64,000 bases of DNA from assembly GCA_020402945.1 (NCBI GenBank), contig JADBYQ010000018.1:102267-166266 (forward strand). Direction: 5' to 3'. The notes below the pieces were generated by a model. That model saw only the letters and a program-made list of their open reading frames with translations. It searched no databases and had not been told where the DNA came from. The translations under genes and the position numbers were made by a program. Shown here one piece after another: positions 1 through 9,043 of this stretch. This DNA comes from Cytophagales bacterium (lineage in GTDB: Bacteria; Bacteroidota; Bacteroidia; Cytophagales; Cyclobacteriaceae). Each line of letters opens with the position of its first letter. Position 1 is the first letter of the stretch.

Positions 1-1
1 C

Positions 2-871
2 CTTGATATCTTCCGGCAGCACATAGTCGCGGCCTTCCATATAGGCAACTGCTTTCGAGGCGAGGTTTAAGTTAATGCTGGCCCGGGGTGAAGCACCAAA
101 TTGAATGTATTGTGCTTCATGGTCCAACTTGTATTCTTTCGGCTTGCGCGTAGCGGTCACCAACTCGATGATGTATTTCTCGAGCGATTCGGAAATCTTC
201 ACTTTATTCACCTCTTCGCGAATGGCAAACATATCTTCTTTGGTCAACACGGTATTTACCTCATAGCCAAACTGCATGTTGGATATCCTGCGCATGATTT
301 CCAATTCTTCTTGTTTGGTGGGATAGTTGACAAATACCTTCATCATGAAACGGTCTACCTGCGCTTCGGGTAGTGGGTAAGTTCCTTCCTGATCAACCGG
401 GTTCTGCGTGGCCAGCACTAAAAAGGGGCGATCTAACTTAAATGTAGTTTCGCCAATCGTTACCGTCTTTTCTTGCATGGCTTCCAGCAAGGCAGACTGC
501 ACTTTGGCAGGAGAGCGGTTGATTTCATCGGCCAGAATGATATTGGCAAAAATAGGCCCCTTTTTTACTTCAAATTTTCCGTCTTTTTGGTTGTAGATCA
601 TCGTGCCCACTAAATCCGCAGGCAACAAATCAGGGGTAAATTGTATTCGTTGAAAATCCAAATGCAATACTTTCGCAAGCGTAGAGATCGTTAATGTCTT
701 TGCCAAGCCCGGCACACCTTCCAACAACACATGCCCGTTGGTGAAAAGCCCTACTAACAAGCGATTTACCATGTAGCTTTGGCCTACCACCACTTTGGCC
801 ACTTCTTCAAATACGTGTTTGATTTTTGCCTGATGAGCCTGATGCAGTTCTGAGGAGGATGTAAATGCCAT
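2..871 (-). CDS. MoxR-family AAA+ ATPase (3' end cut by window edge)
   Basis: The reading frame opens at an ATG at 871 on the minus strand and runs off the left edge, giving 290 codons. The translation shows a Walker A (GVPGLAKT), a Walker B (IILADEINR) and the MoxR sensor segment LATQNPVDQEGTYPLPEAQVDRF. MoxR ATPases are chaperone-like AAA+ proteins, in Bacteroidota usually followed by DUF58 and von Willebrand-A genes (Bat operon). Those partners would lie beyond the edge. Family confident, exact role unknown. Confidence 0.93.
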   Translation of the reverse strand, partial: MAFTSSSELHQAHQAKIKHVFEEVAKVVVGQSYMVNRLLVGLFTNGHVLLEGVPGLAKTLTISTLAKVLHLDFQRIQFTPDLLPADLVGTMIYNQKDGKFEVKKGPIFANIILADEINRSPAKVQSALLEAMQEKTVTIGETTFKLDRPFLVLATQNPVDQEGTYPLPEAQVDRFMMKVFVNYPTKQEELEIMRRISNMQFGYEVNTVLTKEDMFAIREEVNKVKISESLEKYIIELVTATRKPKEYKLDHEAQYIQFGASPRASINLNLASKAVAYMEGRDYVLPEDIK

Positions 872-1054
872 AAAGTCTTTTTTTGAGAGCGACAAAATTA
901 AAAAAAAGGGCGGATTTGAGGCATTTACTTTTTTTGTAGGCTGTGCGACATTCCGCCCGGCCAATTACCCTCAACTTTGCTTTGTTTTGCAACGGGTCAA
1001 GAGCCCGCCTTTCGGGTCATCGTTTCGATGAGCGGCAAAACAGGGTAGTCTAAA

Positions 1055-1606
1055 ATGTCTAACTTTAGCGCTTCAAAGAGGCCCATGCAACTTTCTATCG
1101 CCAGTAACGCTATTTTAAATCAGATTTCCGACCTTATCCATCAAGTAAAAGATGAGGATTTTTGTCGGCCGGTGAAGACGCTGAGTAATTCAACCATTGG
1201 CCAGCATTTGCGCCACATCCTGGAGTTTTTTATCTGCCTGGAGCAGGGGTCTGAACGCGGCAGAGTGAATTACGACAAGCGCCAACATGACAAGTTGATT
1301 GAGACCGACAGGTTTTTAGCTCTGCACACGATTCAAAAAATCAAAGAGTTTGTTTCAGCCCAACAAGCCGATCAACCCCTTCAATTAGAGGTAGGGTATC
1401 ACCAAGATACAGAGGAAACGGTGGTGATTGCGTCTAATTTTTACAGAGAACTGATTTACAATATTGAACATGCCGTTCACCATGTGGCGATCATAAAAAT
1501 TGGAGTGTTAGAAGTAGCTCCCTATGTGTCAATGCCACCTGATTTTGGAGTAGCCGTGTCAACCATTCGCCATAGGAAGTCCGAAACAGCACTTCAGCAG
1601 CGATAA
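1055..1606 (+). CDS. DinB-fold protein
   Basis: A 183-residue protein with the histidine pattern of the DinB/YfiT four-helix metal-binding fold: H51 and H54 in GQHLRHILEF, and H139, H142 and H143 in IEHAVHHVAIIKIG. DinB-fold proteins bind a divalent metal and include thiol-dependent transferases and proteins of unknown activity; the substrate cannot be told here. A second Met at residue 11 is an alternative start. It lies divergent from the MoxR gene across about 180 bp and 25 bp before the ATP-grasp gene, so the two may be co-transcribed. Confidence 0.75.
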   Translation: MSNFSASKRPMQLSIASNAILNQISDLIHQVKDEDFCRPVKTLSNSTIGQHLRHILEFFICLEQGSERGRVNYDKRQHDKLIETDRFLALHTIQKIKEFVSAQQADQPLQLEVGYHQDTEETVVIASNFYRELIYNIEHAVHHVAIIKIGVLEVAPYVSMPPDFGVAVSTIRHRKSETALQQR

Positions 1607-1631
1607 TCTTACCATTATCTTTATTTTTTCT

Positions 1632-2648
1632 GTGCGAAATTTCTTTGTGAAGCTTTTTCATTGGGAGTATTGGCCATTCGGGATCATCCAGGCTCCGGTT
1701 ATTTTACTATGGCTCTGGTATGCGGTTAAAGAAAGATCACTGTTCTATTTTTCCGCATCTAATCCGGGTATCCTAACAGGCGGGATGATGGGCGAATCAA
1801 AGTATGAAGTATTGCAATTAGTGCCTGATGATGTAAAGCCGAAAACGCTACTTGTTAGATCACCCTCTTCCATAGAGAAGTTGATGGATCTTCTCGCTAT
1901 CAAAGGACTAACTTTCCCACTCATCTTTAAGCCGGATATGGGCGAGCGGGGCTGGATGGTTAGAAAAATCATTTCGGAGGCCGAGGCGAAACAATACTTG
2001 AGCGAGATTCGGGTTGACTTCATCATCCAGGAACTGGTCGACTTGCCGCTAGAGTTTGGCGTATTCTATCTCCGCTTTCCAAGTCAGGAGAGCGGTTTTG
2101 TGAATTCAATTACGGGCAAGGTGTTTTTGTCGGTGGAAGGCGATGGAATGCAAACGCTTGAAGAACTAATCCGGAAAAAAGACAGGGCCATGTTGCAATG
2201 GGATGTGTTAAAAACTACCTATGCAAATCGGCTTCAAACTATTTTGCCAATAGGTGAAAAAATGGAGTTGGTGTCGATCGGCAATCATTGTCTGGGCACT
2301 ACTTTTCTAAACCAAAATCACCTGATCAATGAAAAGCTCTCGGCTTCTTTTGACCGAATCAGCAAAAACATCAATGGTTTTTACTTTGGCAGGTTTGATT
2401 TGCGTTGTGCCTCATTGGCGGATTTAGAAAACGGAAGCGTAAAGATTGTTGAGTTGAATGGTTGTGGAGCCGAACCCGCGCACATTTATCATCCGGGTGC
2501 TTCGCTGTGGAAAGGTATTTCAGACTTGATCACCCATTGGAATAACATGTACCGGATCAGTAAAGAAAATCATGCCCGCGGTGTTGACTATTTGTCGTTT
2601 TGCGAGGCGCGCGCGATCTACCAAAAATTTAAAATGAAAGTAGGGTAG
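1632..2648 (+). CDS. ATP-grasp (D-Ala-D-Ala ligase-like) protein
   Basis: A 338-residue protein from a GTG start. It carries ATP-grasp features: a nucleotide-contacting lysine near residue 100 (LIFKPDMGERGW), a central QELVDLPLEFG segment, and a C-terminal metal-binding segment KIVELNGCGAEPAHIY with E274 and N276. The N-terminus holds a hydrophobic stretch (residues 17-30) that may associate with the membrane. ATP-grasp enzymes join a carboxylate to an amine or thiol via an acyl-phosphate. The C-terminal layout recalls D-alanine-D-alanine ligase, but the N-terminal substrate domain is not typical of Ddl, so the substrate is unknown. Confidence 0.75.
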   Translation: MRNFFVKLFHWEYWPFGIIQAPVILLWLWYAVKERSLFYFSASNPGILTGGMMGESKYEVLQLVPDDVKPKTLLVRSPSSIEKLMDLLAIKGLTFPLIFKPDMGERGWMVRKIISEAEAKQYLSEIRVDFIIQELVDLPLEFGVFYLRFPSQESGFVNSITGKVFLSVEGDGMQTLEELIRKKDRAMLQWDVLKTTYANRLQTILPIGEKMELVSIGNHCLGTTFLNQNHLINEKLSASFDRISKNINGFYFGRFDLRCASLADLENGSVKIVELNGCGAEPAHIYHPGASLWKGISDLITHWNNMYRISKENHARGVDYLSFCEARAIYQKFKMKVG

Positions 2649-2710
2649 GTGAAATGTTTTTAAGGCTTCTGGTCTTATTTCGTACCTCGTAAACTCGTAC
2701 CTTTCGCTTC

Positions 2711-3325
2711 ATGTTTCTCTACCTTCAAGTATTTTTAACCGGATTGGTTTTTAGTTTCATTGGTTCTATTCCACCGGGCACACTCAATGTTACGGTTCTT
2801 CAATTAGGATTGGACAAAAAGATGGGCGTGGCACTACGATTTGCCCTTGCGGTTTCCATTATTGAATACCCCTATGCATGGATCGCTGTTGCTTTTGAAG
2901 ATTGGTTGACTTCCTCTCCACTTATCATCGAGAATTTTCAATTGATCACGGCCGTTGTCATGACGGTGCTTGGGCTGTTTACCCTTTGGGCATCCAGAAA
3001 ACCGTCTACCTTTTCGGTCAAGTTTAGCGAAAGCGGATTCAGGCGAGGGATCGTTTTGAGTTTGCTCAACCCGATGGCTATTCCTTATTGGATGGGTGCC
3101 ACTGCCTACTTTAAGGCGCAGGGTTGGGTCGACCTTTCAACGCAAGGGCTTATCCACAGTTATGTGTTGGGCACTTCCGTGGGAGCCATGCTATTGCTCA
3201 CCTTATTTATTTTTTTGGCGAACCGCTTATCGAGGTATGTCCAGCAAAACATCATCATTAAGATGCTACCGGGTATTATAATGTTAGTCTTGGGCCTTTA
3301 CGCGTTTGCCCGTTATTTGTTTTGA
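2711..3325 (+). CDS. LysE-type amino-acid exporter
   Basis: A 204-residue integral membrane protein with about six hydrophobic segments and the N-terminal family signature GSIPPGTLNVTVLQLG (about residues 18-33). LysE/RhtB proteins export amino acids or similar small solutes by proton exchange across the inner membrane. The fold call is good; the solute is not predictable. It sits between the ATP-grasp gene and purM with about 60 bp on each side. Confidence 0.8.
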   Translation: MFLYLQVFLTGLVFSFIGSIPPGTLNVTVLQLGLDKKMGVALRFALAVSIIEYPYAWIAVAFEDWLTSSPLIIENFQLITAVVMTVLGLFTLWASRKPSTFSVKFSESGFRRGIVLSLLNPMAIPYWMGATAYFKAQGWVDLSTQGLIHSYVLGTSVGAMLLLTLFIFLANRLSRYVQQNIIIKMLPGIIMLVLGLYAFARYLF

Positions 3326-3385
3326 GTGACCCCGGTCTTTTCGAAATCTAAAATCTATTACCACCTTTGTCTATAATTTTTTTCA

Positions 3386-4552
3386 GTGTCAGATCGATAT
3401 AATCAACGCGGGGTCTCAGCTTCCAAGGAAGACGTGCATGAAGCCATCAAAAAGATAGACAAAGGACTTTACCCACAAGCTTTTTGCAAAATCGTGCCTG
3501 ATTTACTGGCAAACGATCCAAATTATTGCACGGTCATGCACGCAGATGGCGCGGGCACCAAATCTTCTCTTGCTTACATTTATTGGAAAGAGACAGGCGA
3601 CCTCAGTGTGTGGAAAGGAATTGCACAAGATGCCATCATCATGAATGTAGATGACCTGTTGTGTGTAGGCGCCACAGGCCCCATTCTCCTTTCCTCGACC
3701 ATTGGCAGAAATAAAAATAAAATTCCCGGTGAAGTGATCAGCACGTTGATCAATGGAACCGAAGAAGTATTGGAAATGCTGCGATCACACGGCATGGCGA
3801 TTAGCAGCACGGGTGGAGAGACGGCAGATGTGGGCGATTTGGTTCGCACCATCATTGTCGATAGCACGGTCACCGCTCGCCTCAAGCGAGACGAAGTGAT
3901 CGACAATAAAAATATTGAGGCCGGTGATGTCATTGTTGGCTTAGCATCCTATGGGCAGGCCGTTTATGAATCAGAATACAATGGAGGCATGGGGAGCAAT
4001 GGGTTGACTTCATCGCGCCACGATGTTTTTAGTAACGTGTACGCAAAGAAATATCCCGAGTCGTATGACCCATCGGTTCCGGCAGAGTTGGTTTATTCCG
4101 GTAAGTATTTGGTCACCGATCAACTACCATCAACGCCCTTAAATATTGGCAAACTTGTGTTGTCACCCACGCGCACCTACGCACCCGTCATCATTGCCAT
4201 GCTGAAAGAAATGCGTGCACACATTCACGGGATGGTGCATTGCAGTGGCGGAGCGCAAACTAAAGTATTGCACTTCATCGACAATCTCCATGTGATTAAG
4301 GATCATTTATTTGAAATTCCTCCTCTTTTTAAACTGATCCATGGAGTAAGTGGTACTGATTTAAAAGAGATGTATAAAGTCTTCAACATGGGTCATCGAA
4401 TGGAAATCTACCTGCCTGAAAAAATGGCAGCGCAGGTTATTTTGATCAGTCGTTCATTGGGCGTGGAGGCACAGATTGTTGGAAGAGTAGAATCCTTTGA
4501 AAAAAAGCAAGTGACGGTGAAAACTTCGCTGGGGGAGTTTGTTTATTATTAG
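3386..4552 (+). CDS. purM: Phosphoribosylformylglycinamidine cyclo-ligase (AIR synthetase)
   Basis: Converts FGAM to AIR with ATP in purine synthesis. The 388-residue product begins at a GTG (MSDRYNQRG) and shows the PurM substrate segment HADGAGTKS (residues 52-60), the metal/ATP segment IIMNVDDLLCVGATGP, and the conserved GGETADVGD and HCSGGAQTK segments. The length and N-terminal style match the longer Bacteroidota PurM. It stands apart from other pur genes; purN is 13 kb away on the opposite strand. Confidence 0.93.
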   Translation: MSDRYNQRGVSASKEDVHEAIKKIDKGLYPQAFCKIVPDLLANDPNYCTVMHADGAGTKSSLAYIYWKETGDLSVWKGIAQDAIIMNVDDLLCVGATGPILLSSTIGRNKNKIPGEVISTLINGTEEVLEMLRSHGMAISSTGGETADVGDLVRTIIVDSTVTARLKRDEVIDNKNIEAGDVIVGLASYGQAVYESEYNGGMGSNGLTSSRHDVFSNVYAKKYPESYDPSVPAELVYSGKYLVTDQLPSTPLNIGKLVLSPTRTYAPVIIAMLKEMRAHIHGMVHCSGGAQTKVLHFIDNLHVIKDHLFEIPPLFKLIHGVSGTDLKEMYKVFNMGHRMEIYLPEKMAAQVILISRSLGVEAQIVGRVESFEKKQVTVKTSLGEFVYY

Positions 4553-4598
4553 AGTACCCTAGATACTTTGATATTACTTATAAACTTATCCGGTCCAA

Positions 4599-4934
4599 CT
4601 AAAGCTGTTTGCTAAAGACCTCAATCAATCTTTGAAGTTCCTTGTCAGAAATATTGGGCTGTTCGGATTTATCAAAAATATCCATAAGGAATACTCTGCC
4701 TTTCAAGATGCGGACCAAAGTTATAATTCTGGCACCACTGCTTTTACCTTTGCCTTTTGACGAAATAGCTAATCTGATTTTGTAACAATCTTTTCCGAGT
4801 GGAACACCTTGCTCAGGCGTTTCAACTAGGGATTCCACTAAAGGTTTTAAGTCTGACTTAAGTGACTTATATTTTTTCGAAAGCCTCTTAAATTTTCTCT
4901 CAAAAGGTTCAGTGACTATAACTTCAAAGTTCAT
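4599..4934 (-). CDS. RelE/ParE-type toxin
   Basis: A 111-residue basic protein with the RelE-like layout: N-terminal FERKFKRLSKKYKSL helix, a YKIRLAISSKGKGKS strand segment and a C-terminal FLMDIFDKSEQPNISDKEL segment found in many Bacteroidota RelE-family toxins. RelE toxins cleave mRNA at the ribosome and ParE-type members target gyrase; which applies here is unknown. Its start overlaps the end of the upstream small gene by 11 bp, the usual antitoxin-first arrangement. Confidence 0.75.
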   Translation of the reverse strand: MNFEVIVTEPFERKFKRLSKKYKSLKSDLKPLVESLVETPEQGVPLGKDCYKIRLAISSKGKGKSSGARIITLVRILKGRVFLMDIFDKSEQPNISDKELQRLIEVFSKQL

Positions 4935-5136
4935 TCAGTAACTGACTAGCTGATTTCAATTTTTTCTTTCCCTGTTCAAACAACTTTACATCCTGGAAAG
5001 CCTCGGACAAATCATTTATGTGTTGACTTTTCTTTTTGTCGCGTACTTGCTGAAGCACTTTTACATAACGAAAGTTTTTAATCAATTCCATAAAAAATGG
5101 TGACCGGTTGTCTTCAACTTCTAAAATCATTTTCAT
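4924..5136 (-). CDS. Antitoxin of the RelE-type pair
   Basis: A small acidic-to-basic protein of 70 residues when started at the ATG at 5136 (MKMILEVEDN); an in-frame ATG at 5163 would add nine residues but gives an N-terminus unlike related antitoxins. The segment EVEDNRSPFFMELIKNFRYVKV followed by a charged helix and a terminal ASQLLNEL resembles the C-terminal toxin-binding tail of Bacteroidota antitoxins. It overlaps the toxin gene by 11 bp. Assignment rests mainly on size, context and tail. Confidence 0.65.
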   Translation of the reverse strand: MKMILEVEDNRSPFFMELIKNFRYVKVLQQVRDKKKSQHINDLSEAFQDVKLFEQGKKKLKSASQLLNEL

Positions 5137-5254
5137 AGTTGGATTTATAGAATTAGAATGCAAAAGTAGTGTATTTGCCTAAATTATATTAGCGTAAAAT
5201 ACGCAAGGTCAAATCCCTTATTCTTACTAAATTGCGCCCTATTTTTCAGTATCC

Positions 5255-8200
5255 GTGAGTAAATATAAAGAAGCCAAAGAACTCAATTACGCTACCATCG
5301 CCAGCGAGATGCTGGAATTTTGGAAGGAGAACCAGATTTTTGAAAAATCGGTGAGCAACCGCGAAGGCGCAAAGACCTTTACTTTCTATGAGGGACCACC
5401 GTCTGCCAATGGCACGCCCGGTATTCACCACGTGATGGCGCGCACCGTCAAAGACATTTTTTGTCGCTATAAAACGCTACAGGGTTTTCAGGTAAAGCGC
5501 AAGGGCGGTTGGGACACACACGGGCTACCCGTGGAGTTACAAGTGGAAAAGGAATTGGGCATCACCAAAGATGACATAGGCAAGAAAATTTCCATCGAAG
5601 ACTACAACAAGAAGTGCCGCGAAACGGTGATGAAGTACAAAGATCAATGGGATGATCTCACCACCAAGATGGGCTATTGGGTAGATTTGAAAAATCCATA
5701 CGTTACTTACGAAAAAGAATACATTGAATCGCTGTGGTGGATTTTGAAAAAATTCTACGATAAAGGTTTATTGTATAAAGGTTACACCATACAACCTTAC
5801 TCTCCTTCAGACGGCACCGGACTTAGTTCGCATGAGTTGAACCAACCTGGTTGCTATAAAGATGTGAAGGATACTTCGGTGGTGGCGCAGTTTAAGTTGA
5901 AGCGTGATGACAAGTCTAAGTTTCTATTTGGTACTAAATCAACGTTTAATCCAGAGTTTAATGATTTGGATGTTTACATCTTAGCCTGGACAACTACACC
6001 TTGGACACTTCCATCTAATACCGCTTTGGCAGTAGGTGAAAAAATTAAATATGTTCAGGTTAACTCCTTCAATCCCTACACATTTAAACCGGTGAGTGTA
6101 GTGCTGGCGAAGGACCTGGTGGGCAAATATTTTTCAGAGAAGAACAGAGACCTAAAGTTAGGTGACTATAAATCAGGAGATAAAGCAATTCCTTTCGAAA
6201 TTGTAAAAGTGTTTTCCGGTAAAGAGTTAATCGGCCTCCGCTACGAACAGTTGATGCCTTATGTGCAGCCGTTCTATTCTGCAGAAAACGCGTTTCAAAT
6301 AATCTCTGGAGATTTTGTAACAACAGAAGATGGAACTGGGGTAGTTCACATTTCGCCCACCTTCGGTGCCGATGACTTTCGGGTAGCAAAGCAAAATGGA
6401 ATCCCTGCCCTTACCGTCAAGGACGAAGCCGGCAATGAATTGCCAACCGTTGATAAAAAGGGAAAATTCATTTCCGTCATTGGCGAAAAACTGAAGGAAG
6501 GTGTCGCCAAGTATAATATTAAAACCCACAAGCCACTTGGTGCTGATGATTTTTATGTAAAGAACTACACCGATGAAGATGAAACGAATCCAGATTACAA
6601 GAACACGGATGTTATCATCTCGATCATTTTAAAAGAGGAAAACAAAGTTTTTAAAGTAGAGAAGTACGAGCATACTTACCCGCACTCCTGGCGCACCGAC
6701 AAGCCCGTATTGTATTATCCGCTGGATGCGTGGTTTATCAAAACTACTGCGCTTAAGGATAAGATGGTCGAGTTGAACAAAACCATCAATTGGAAACCGG
6801 AGTCGACAGGTACAGGACGCTTTGGTAATTGGTTGGAGAACTTGGTGGATTGGAATTTGTCTCGCTCGCGTTATTGGGGAACGCCATTGCCTATTTGGCG
6901 GACAGACACTTCACTCTCCGGAGAATATCCGGAAGAGTTTATTGTCGGTGATATTTCCGAATTTGAAAAAGACGGGTGGTATTATTATGATGAATCGAAA
7001 TTCAGTCCTTTTTTAGCATTTCTCAATGATGTTAAACGAGGCAATAAACCAACAAGTGAAGTATTGGAATACCAAGAACAGAATTTTAAGAATCTACAAT
7101 TTCTTCCTAACGATCGGGAAATTGAGTTTAAAGACCTACTGAATGTATTCATAGACCCAGTATTGTATGTCAAATATCTAGTCCCAGCAAAGGATTTAGT
7201 TAAGTCTTTGGATCTGCATCGACCCTTTGTTGATAATCTTTTTTTCATTACTCAGAATCCAGGATCAAATACTAATACAGAGAAAATTATCTACAAGCGT
7301 GAACTTGATCTTATCGATGTTTGGTTCGATTCAGGTGCGATGCCTTACGCGCAATGGCATTATCCATTTGAGAATAAAGAAGTTTTTGAAAATTCATATC
7401 CGGCTGATTACATCTCAGAAGGCGTTGACCAAACACGCGGCTGGTTCTTCACGTTGCACGCTATTGCTACTTTACTTAGCGAGAGCAGTGAAGAAATTAA
7501 AGCCGTCAACAAAAAGGTGAACAATGGCGGAGTAGCATTTAAAAACGTCATCTCTACCGGGCTGGTGCTGGATAAGAACGGAGAGAAAATGAGCAAGCGC
7601 AAAGGCAATGTCGTTGATCCCTACACAACGCTGGGAAAATACGGAGCGGATGTGGTGCGTTGGTACATGATTGAAAATGCACCTCCATGGGATAACCTGA
7701 AGTTTGACTTAGCGGGTATTGAGGAAACCCAACGCAGGTTTTTCGGTACGCTGATGAACACGTATTCCTTCTTTGCCATGTATGCCAATATCGATGGCTT
7801 TGTAAAAGATGAAATGAATAATGTTCCATTTGATCGTCTGGCGCCACTAGATAAATGGATCATCACCAAAGAACAATCGTTGATCGAAGAAGTGTCTGCT
7901 GCTTACGAAGACTATGAGCCAACGAAAGCAGCTCGCGCCATTCAAGAATTCGTGAACGATCACGTATCAAATTGGTACGTTCGCCTAAACCGTAAGCGTT
8001 TTTGGCAGCCATCGTCCTTGTCCTCCGTAGCCTTGGCGAAGGAGGACTTGTCTTCCACAGCCTCATCTAAAGGGGGCTTATCACTATCCGAAGATAAACG
8101 TGCAGCTTATGAAACACTCTACGAATGTTTGATGGTAACGGCTCAGTTGATGGCTCCCATCGCTCCATTCTTTAGTGAGTGGCTTTATAAAAACCTGACT

Positions 8201-9034
8201 GATAATATTCGTAGCAAGGCAAAGCAGTTCAATACTCCTCTTCAGTTTGAATCGATTCACCACACGTTGTTGGTGAAGGCCGAGCCTAGTCGCAAAGATC
8301 AGGAATTGGAAATCTCGATGGCTTATGCCCAGCGGATTTGTTCGCTTGTCCACTCAATCAGAAAGAACAGTAAGATAAAAGTCCGCACCCCCTTGCAGAA
8401 AATATTATTGCCTGTGTTGGATGAGAAGTTTGCCAACCGCGTGCGCAGCGTAGAAGCGATCATCAAAGCGGAGGTAAACGTAAAGTCGATTGAATACATA
8501 GATGACGCCTCCGGCTTGTTAGTTAAAAAGGTGAAACCAAATTTCGCCAAGCTTGGAAAGCAATATGGCGCAAAGATGAAAGAAGTATCGACTGTCATTA
8601 ACGGAATGAGCAAAGAAGAAATTTCCATCATTGAGAAAGCTGGGAAACTATCAAAAGATGGATTTGATCTGGTGGTAGAAGATGTATTGATTAGCTCAGA
8701 AGATATACCCGGTTGGGCAGTGGCTGCAGAAGGCGGTGTTACCGTTGCATTGGACATCACCATTACAGATGATCTTAAGCGTGAGGGTATCGCCCGCGAT
8801 TTTGTGAACCGAGTGCAAAACTTGCGCAAAGACATGGGTATGGAAGTATTAGACAAAATCTCCATAGAAGTCGAAAATCATCAGGAATTGGCCACTTCTT
8901 CCCTCACGGAATTTAAAGATTACATCTGCACCGAAACACAATCGCTGCGTTTGGAGTTTAAAGAGAACGTAACGGACGCGGTGGAAGTAGACATGGACGA
9001 ATTTGTGTTGAAAATCAAAGTGAGCTTACAGTAA
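5255..9034 (+). CDS. ileS: Isoleucine-tRNA ligase, large form with insertions
   Basis: Charges tRNA-Ile with isoleucine. The 1259-residue class I synthetase starts at a GTG (MSKYKEAKEL). It has the HIGH-type motif as GIHH (residues 56-59), the CP1 editing signature AWTTTPWTLPSNTALAV, DLIDVWFDSG before the second active-site half, and KMSKR at residues 778-782. It is longer than the roughly 1100-1150 residues I recall for this family. Two stretches look extra: about residues 568-657 between the PLPIWRT and DLIDVWFDSG segments, and about residues 918-948, which is low-complexity and encoded by a palindromic repeat. No frameshift is visible. Confidence 0.96.
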   Translation: MSKYKEAKELNYATIASEMLEFWKENQIFEKSVSNREGAKTFTFYEGPPSANGTPGIHHVMARTVKDIFCRYKTLQGFQVKRKGGWDTHGLPVELQVEKELGITKDDIGKKISIEDYNKKCRETVMKYKDQWDDLTTKMGYWVDLKNPYVTYEKEYIESLWWILKKFYDKGLLYKGYTIQPYSPSDGTGLSSHELNQPGCYKDVKDTSVVAQFKLKRDDKSKFLFGTKSTFNPEFNDLDVYILAWTTTPWTLPSNTALAVGEKIKYVQVNSFNPYTFKPVSVVLAKDLVGKYFSEKNRDLKLGDYKSGDKAIPFEIVKVFSGKELIGLRYEQLMPYVQPFYSAENAFQIISGDFVTTEDGTGVVHISPTFGADDFRVAKQNGIPALTVKDEAGNELPTVDKKGKFISVIGEKLKEGVAKYNIKTHKPLGADDFYVKNYTDEDETNPDYKNTDVIISIILKEENKVFKVEKYEHTYPHSWRTDKPVLYYPLDAWFIKTTALKDKMVELNKTINWKPESTGTGRFGNWLENLVDWNLSRSRYWGTPLPIWRTDTSLSGEYPEEFIVGDISEFEKDGWYYYDESKFSPFLAFLNDVKRGNKPTSEVLEYQEQNFKNLQFLPNDREIEFKDLLNVFIDPVLYVKYLVPAKDLVKSLDLHRPFVDNLFFITQNPGSNTNTEKIIYKRELDLIDVWFDSGAMPYAQWHYPFENKEVFENSYPADYISEGVDQTRGWFFTLHAIATLLSESSEEIKAVNKKVNNGGVAFKNVISTGLVLDKNGEKMSKRKGNVVDPYTTLGKYGADVVRWYMIENAPPWDNLKFDLAGIEETQRRFFGTLMNTYSFFAMYANIDGFVKDEMNNVPFDRLAPLDKWIITKEQSLIEEVSAAYEDYEPTKAARAIQEFVNDHVSNWYVRLNRKRFWQPSSLSSVALAKEDLSSTASSKGGLSLSEDKRAAYETLYECLMVTAQLMAPIAPFFSEWLYKNLTDNIRSKAKQFNTPLQFESIHHTLLVKAEPSRKDQELEISMAYAQRICSLVHSIRKNSKIKVRTPLQKILLPVLDEKFANRVRSVEAIIKAEVNVKSIEYIDDASGLLVKKVKPNFAKLGKQYGAKMKEVSTVINGMSKEEISIIEKAGKLSKDGFDLVVEDVLISSEDIPGWAVAAEGGVTVALDITITDDLKREGIARDFVNRVQNLRKDMGMEVLDKISIEVENHQELATSSLTEFKDYICTETQSLRLEFKENVTDAVEVDMDEFVLKIKVSLQ
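8015..8085 (+). repeat. Small palindromic and G-rich repeat inside ileS
   Basis: An imperfect 26-bp palindrome at 8021-8046 (arms TCCTCC and GGAGGA around a GCCTTGGC core) is followed by a CTAAAGGGGGCTT segment at 8067-8079. Translated, it gives a Ser/Ala-rich insert in IleRS. The 11-mer GCGAAGGAGGA recurs at 43171-43181 inside queG, where the encoded peptide is similar. This points to a dispersed repeat tolerated in frame. Confidence 0.6.
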
Positions 9035-9043
9035 TTCTGAATA

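Noticed and set aside
8323..8865. 180-residue minus-strand frame inside ileS
   Set aside because: It is a Ser/Thr/Phe-rich shadow of the ileS coding strand without recognisable domains.
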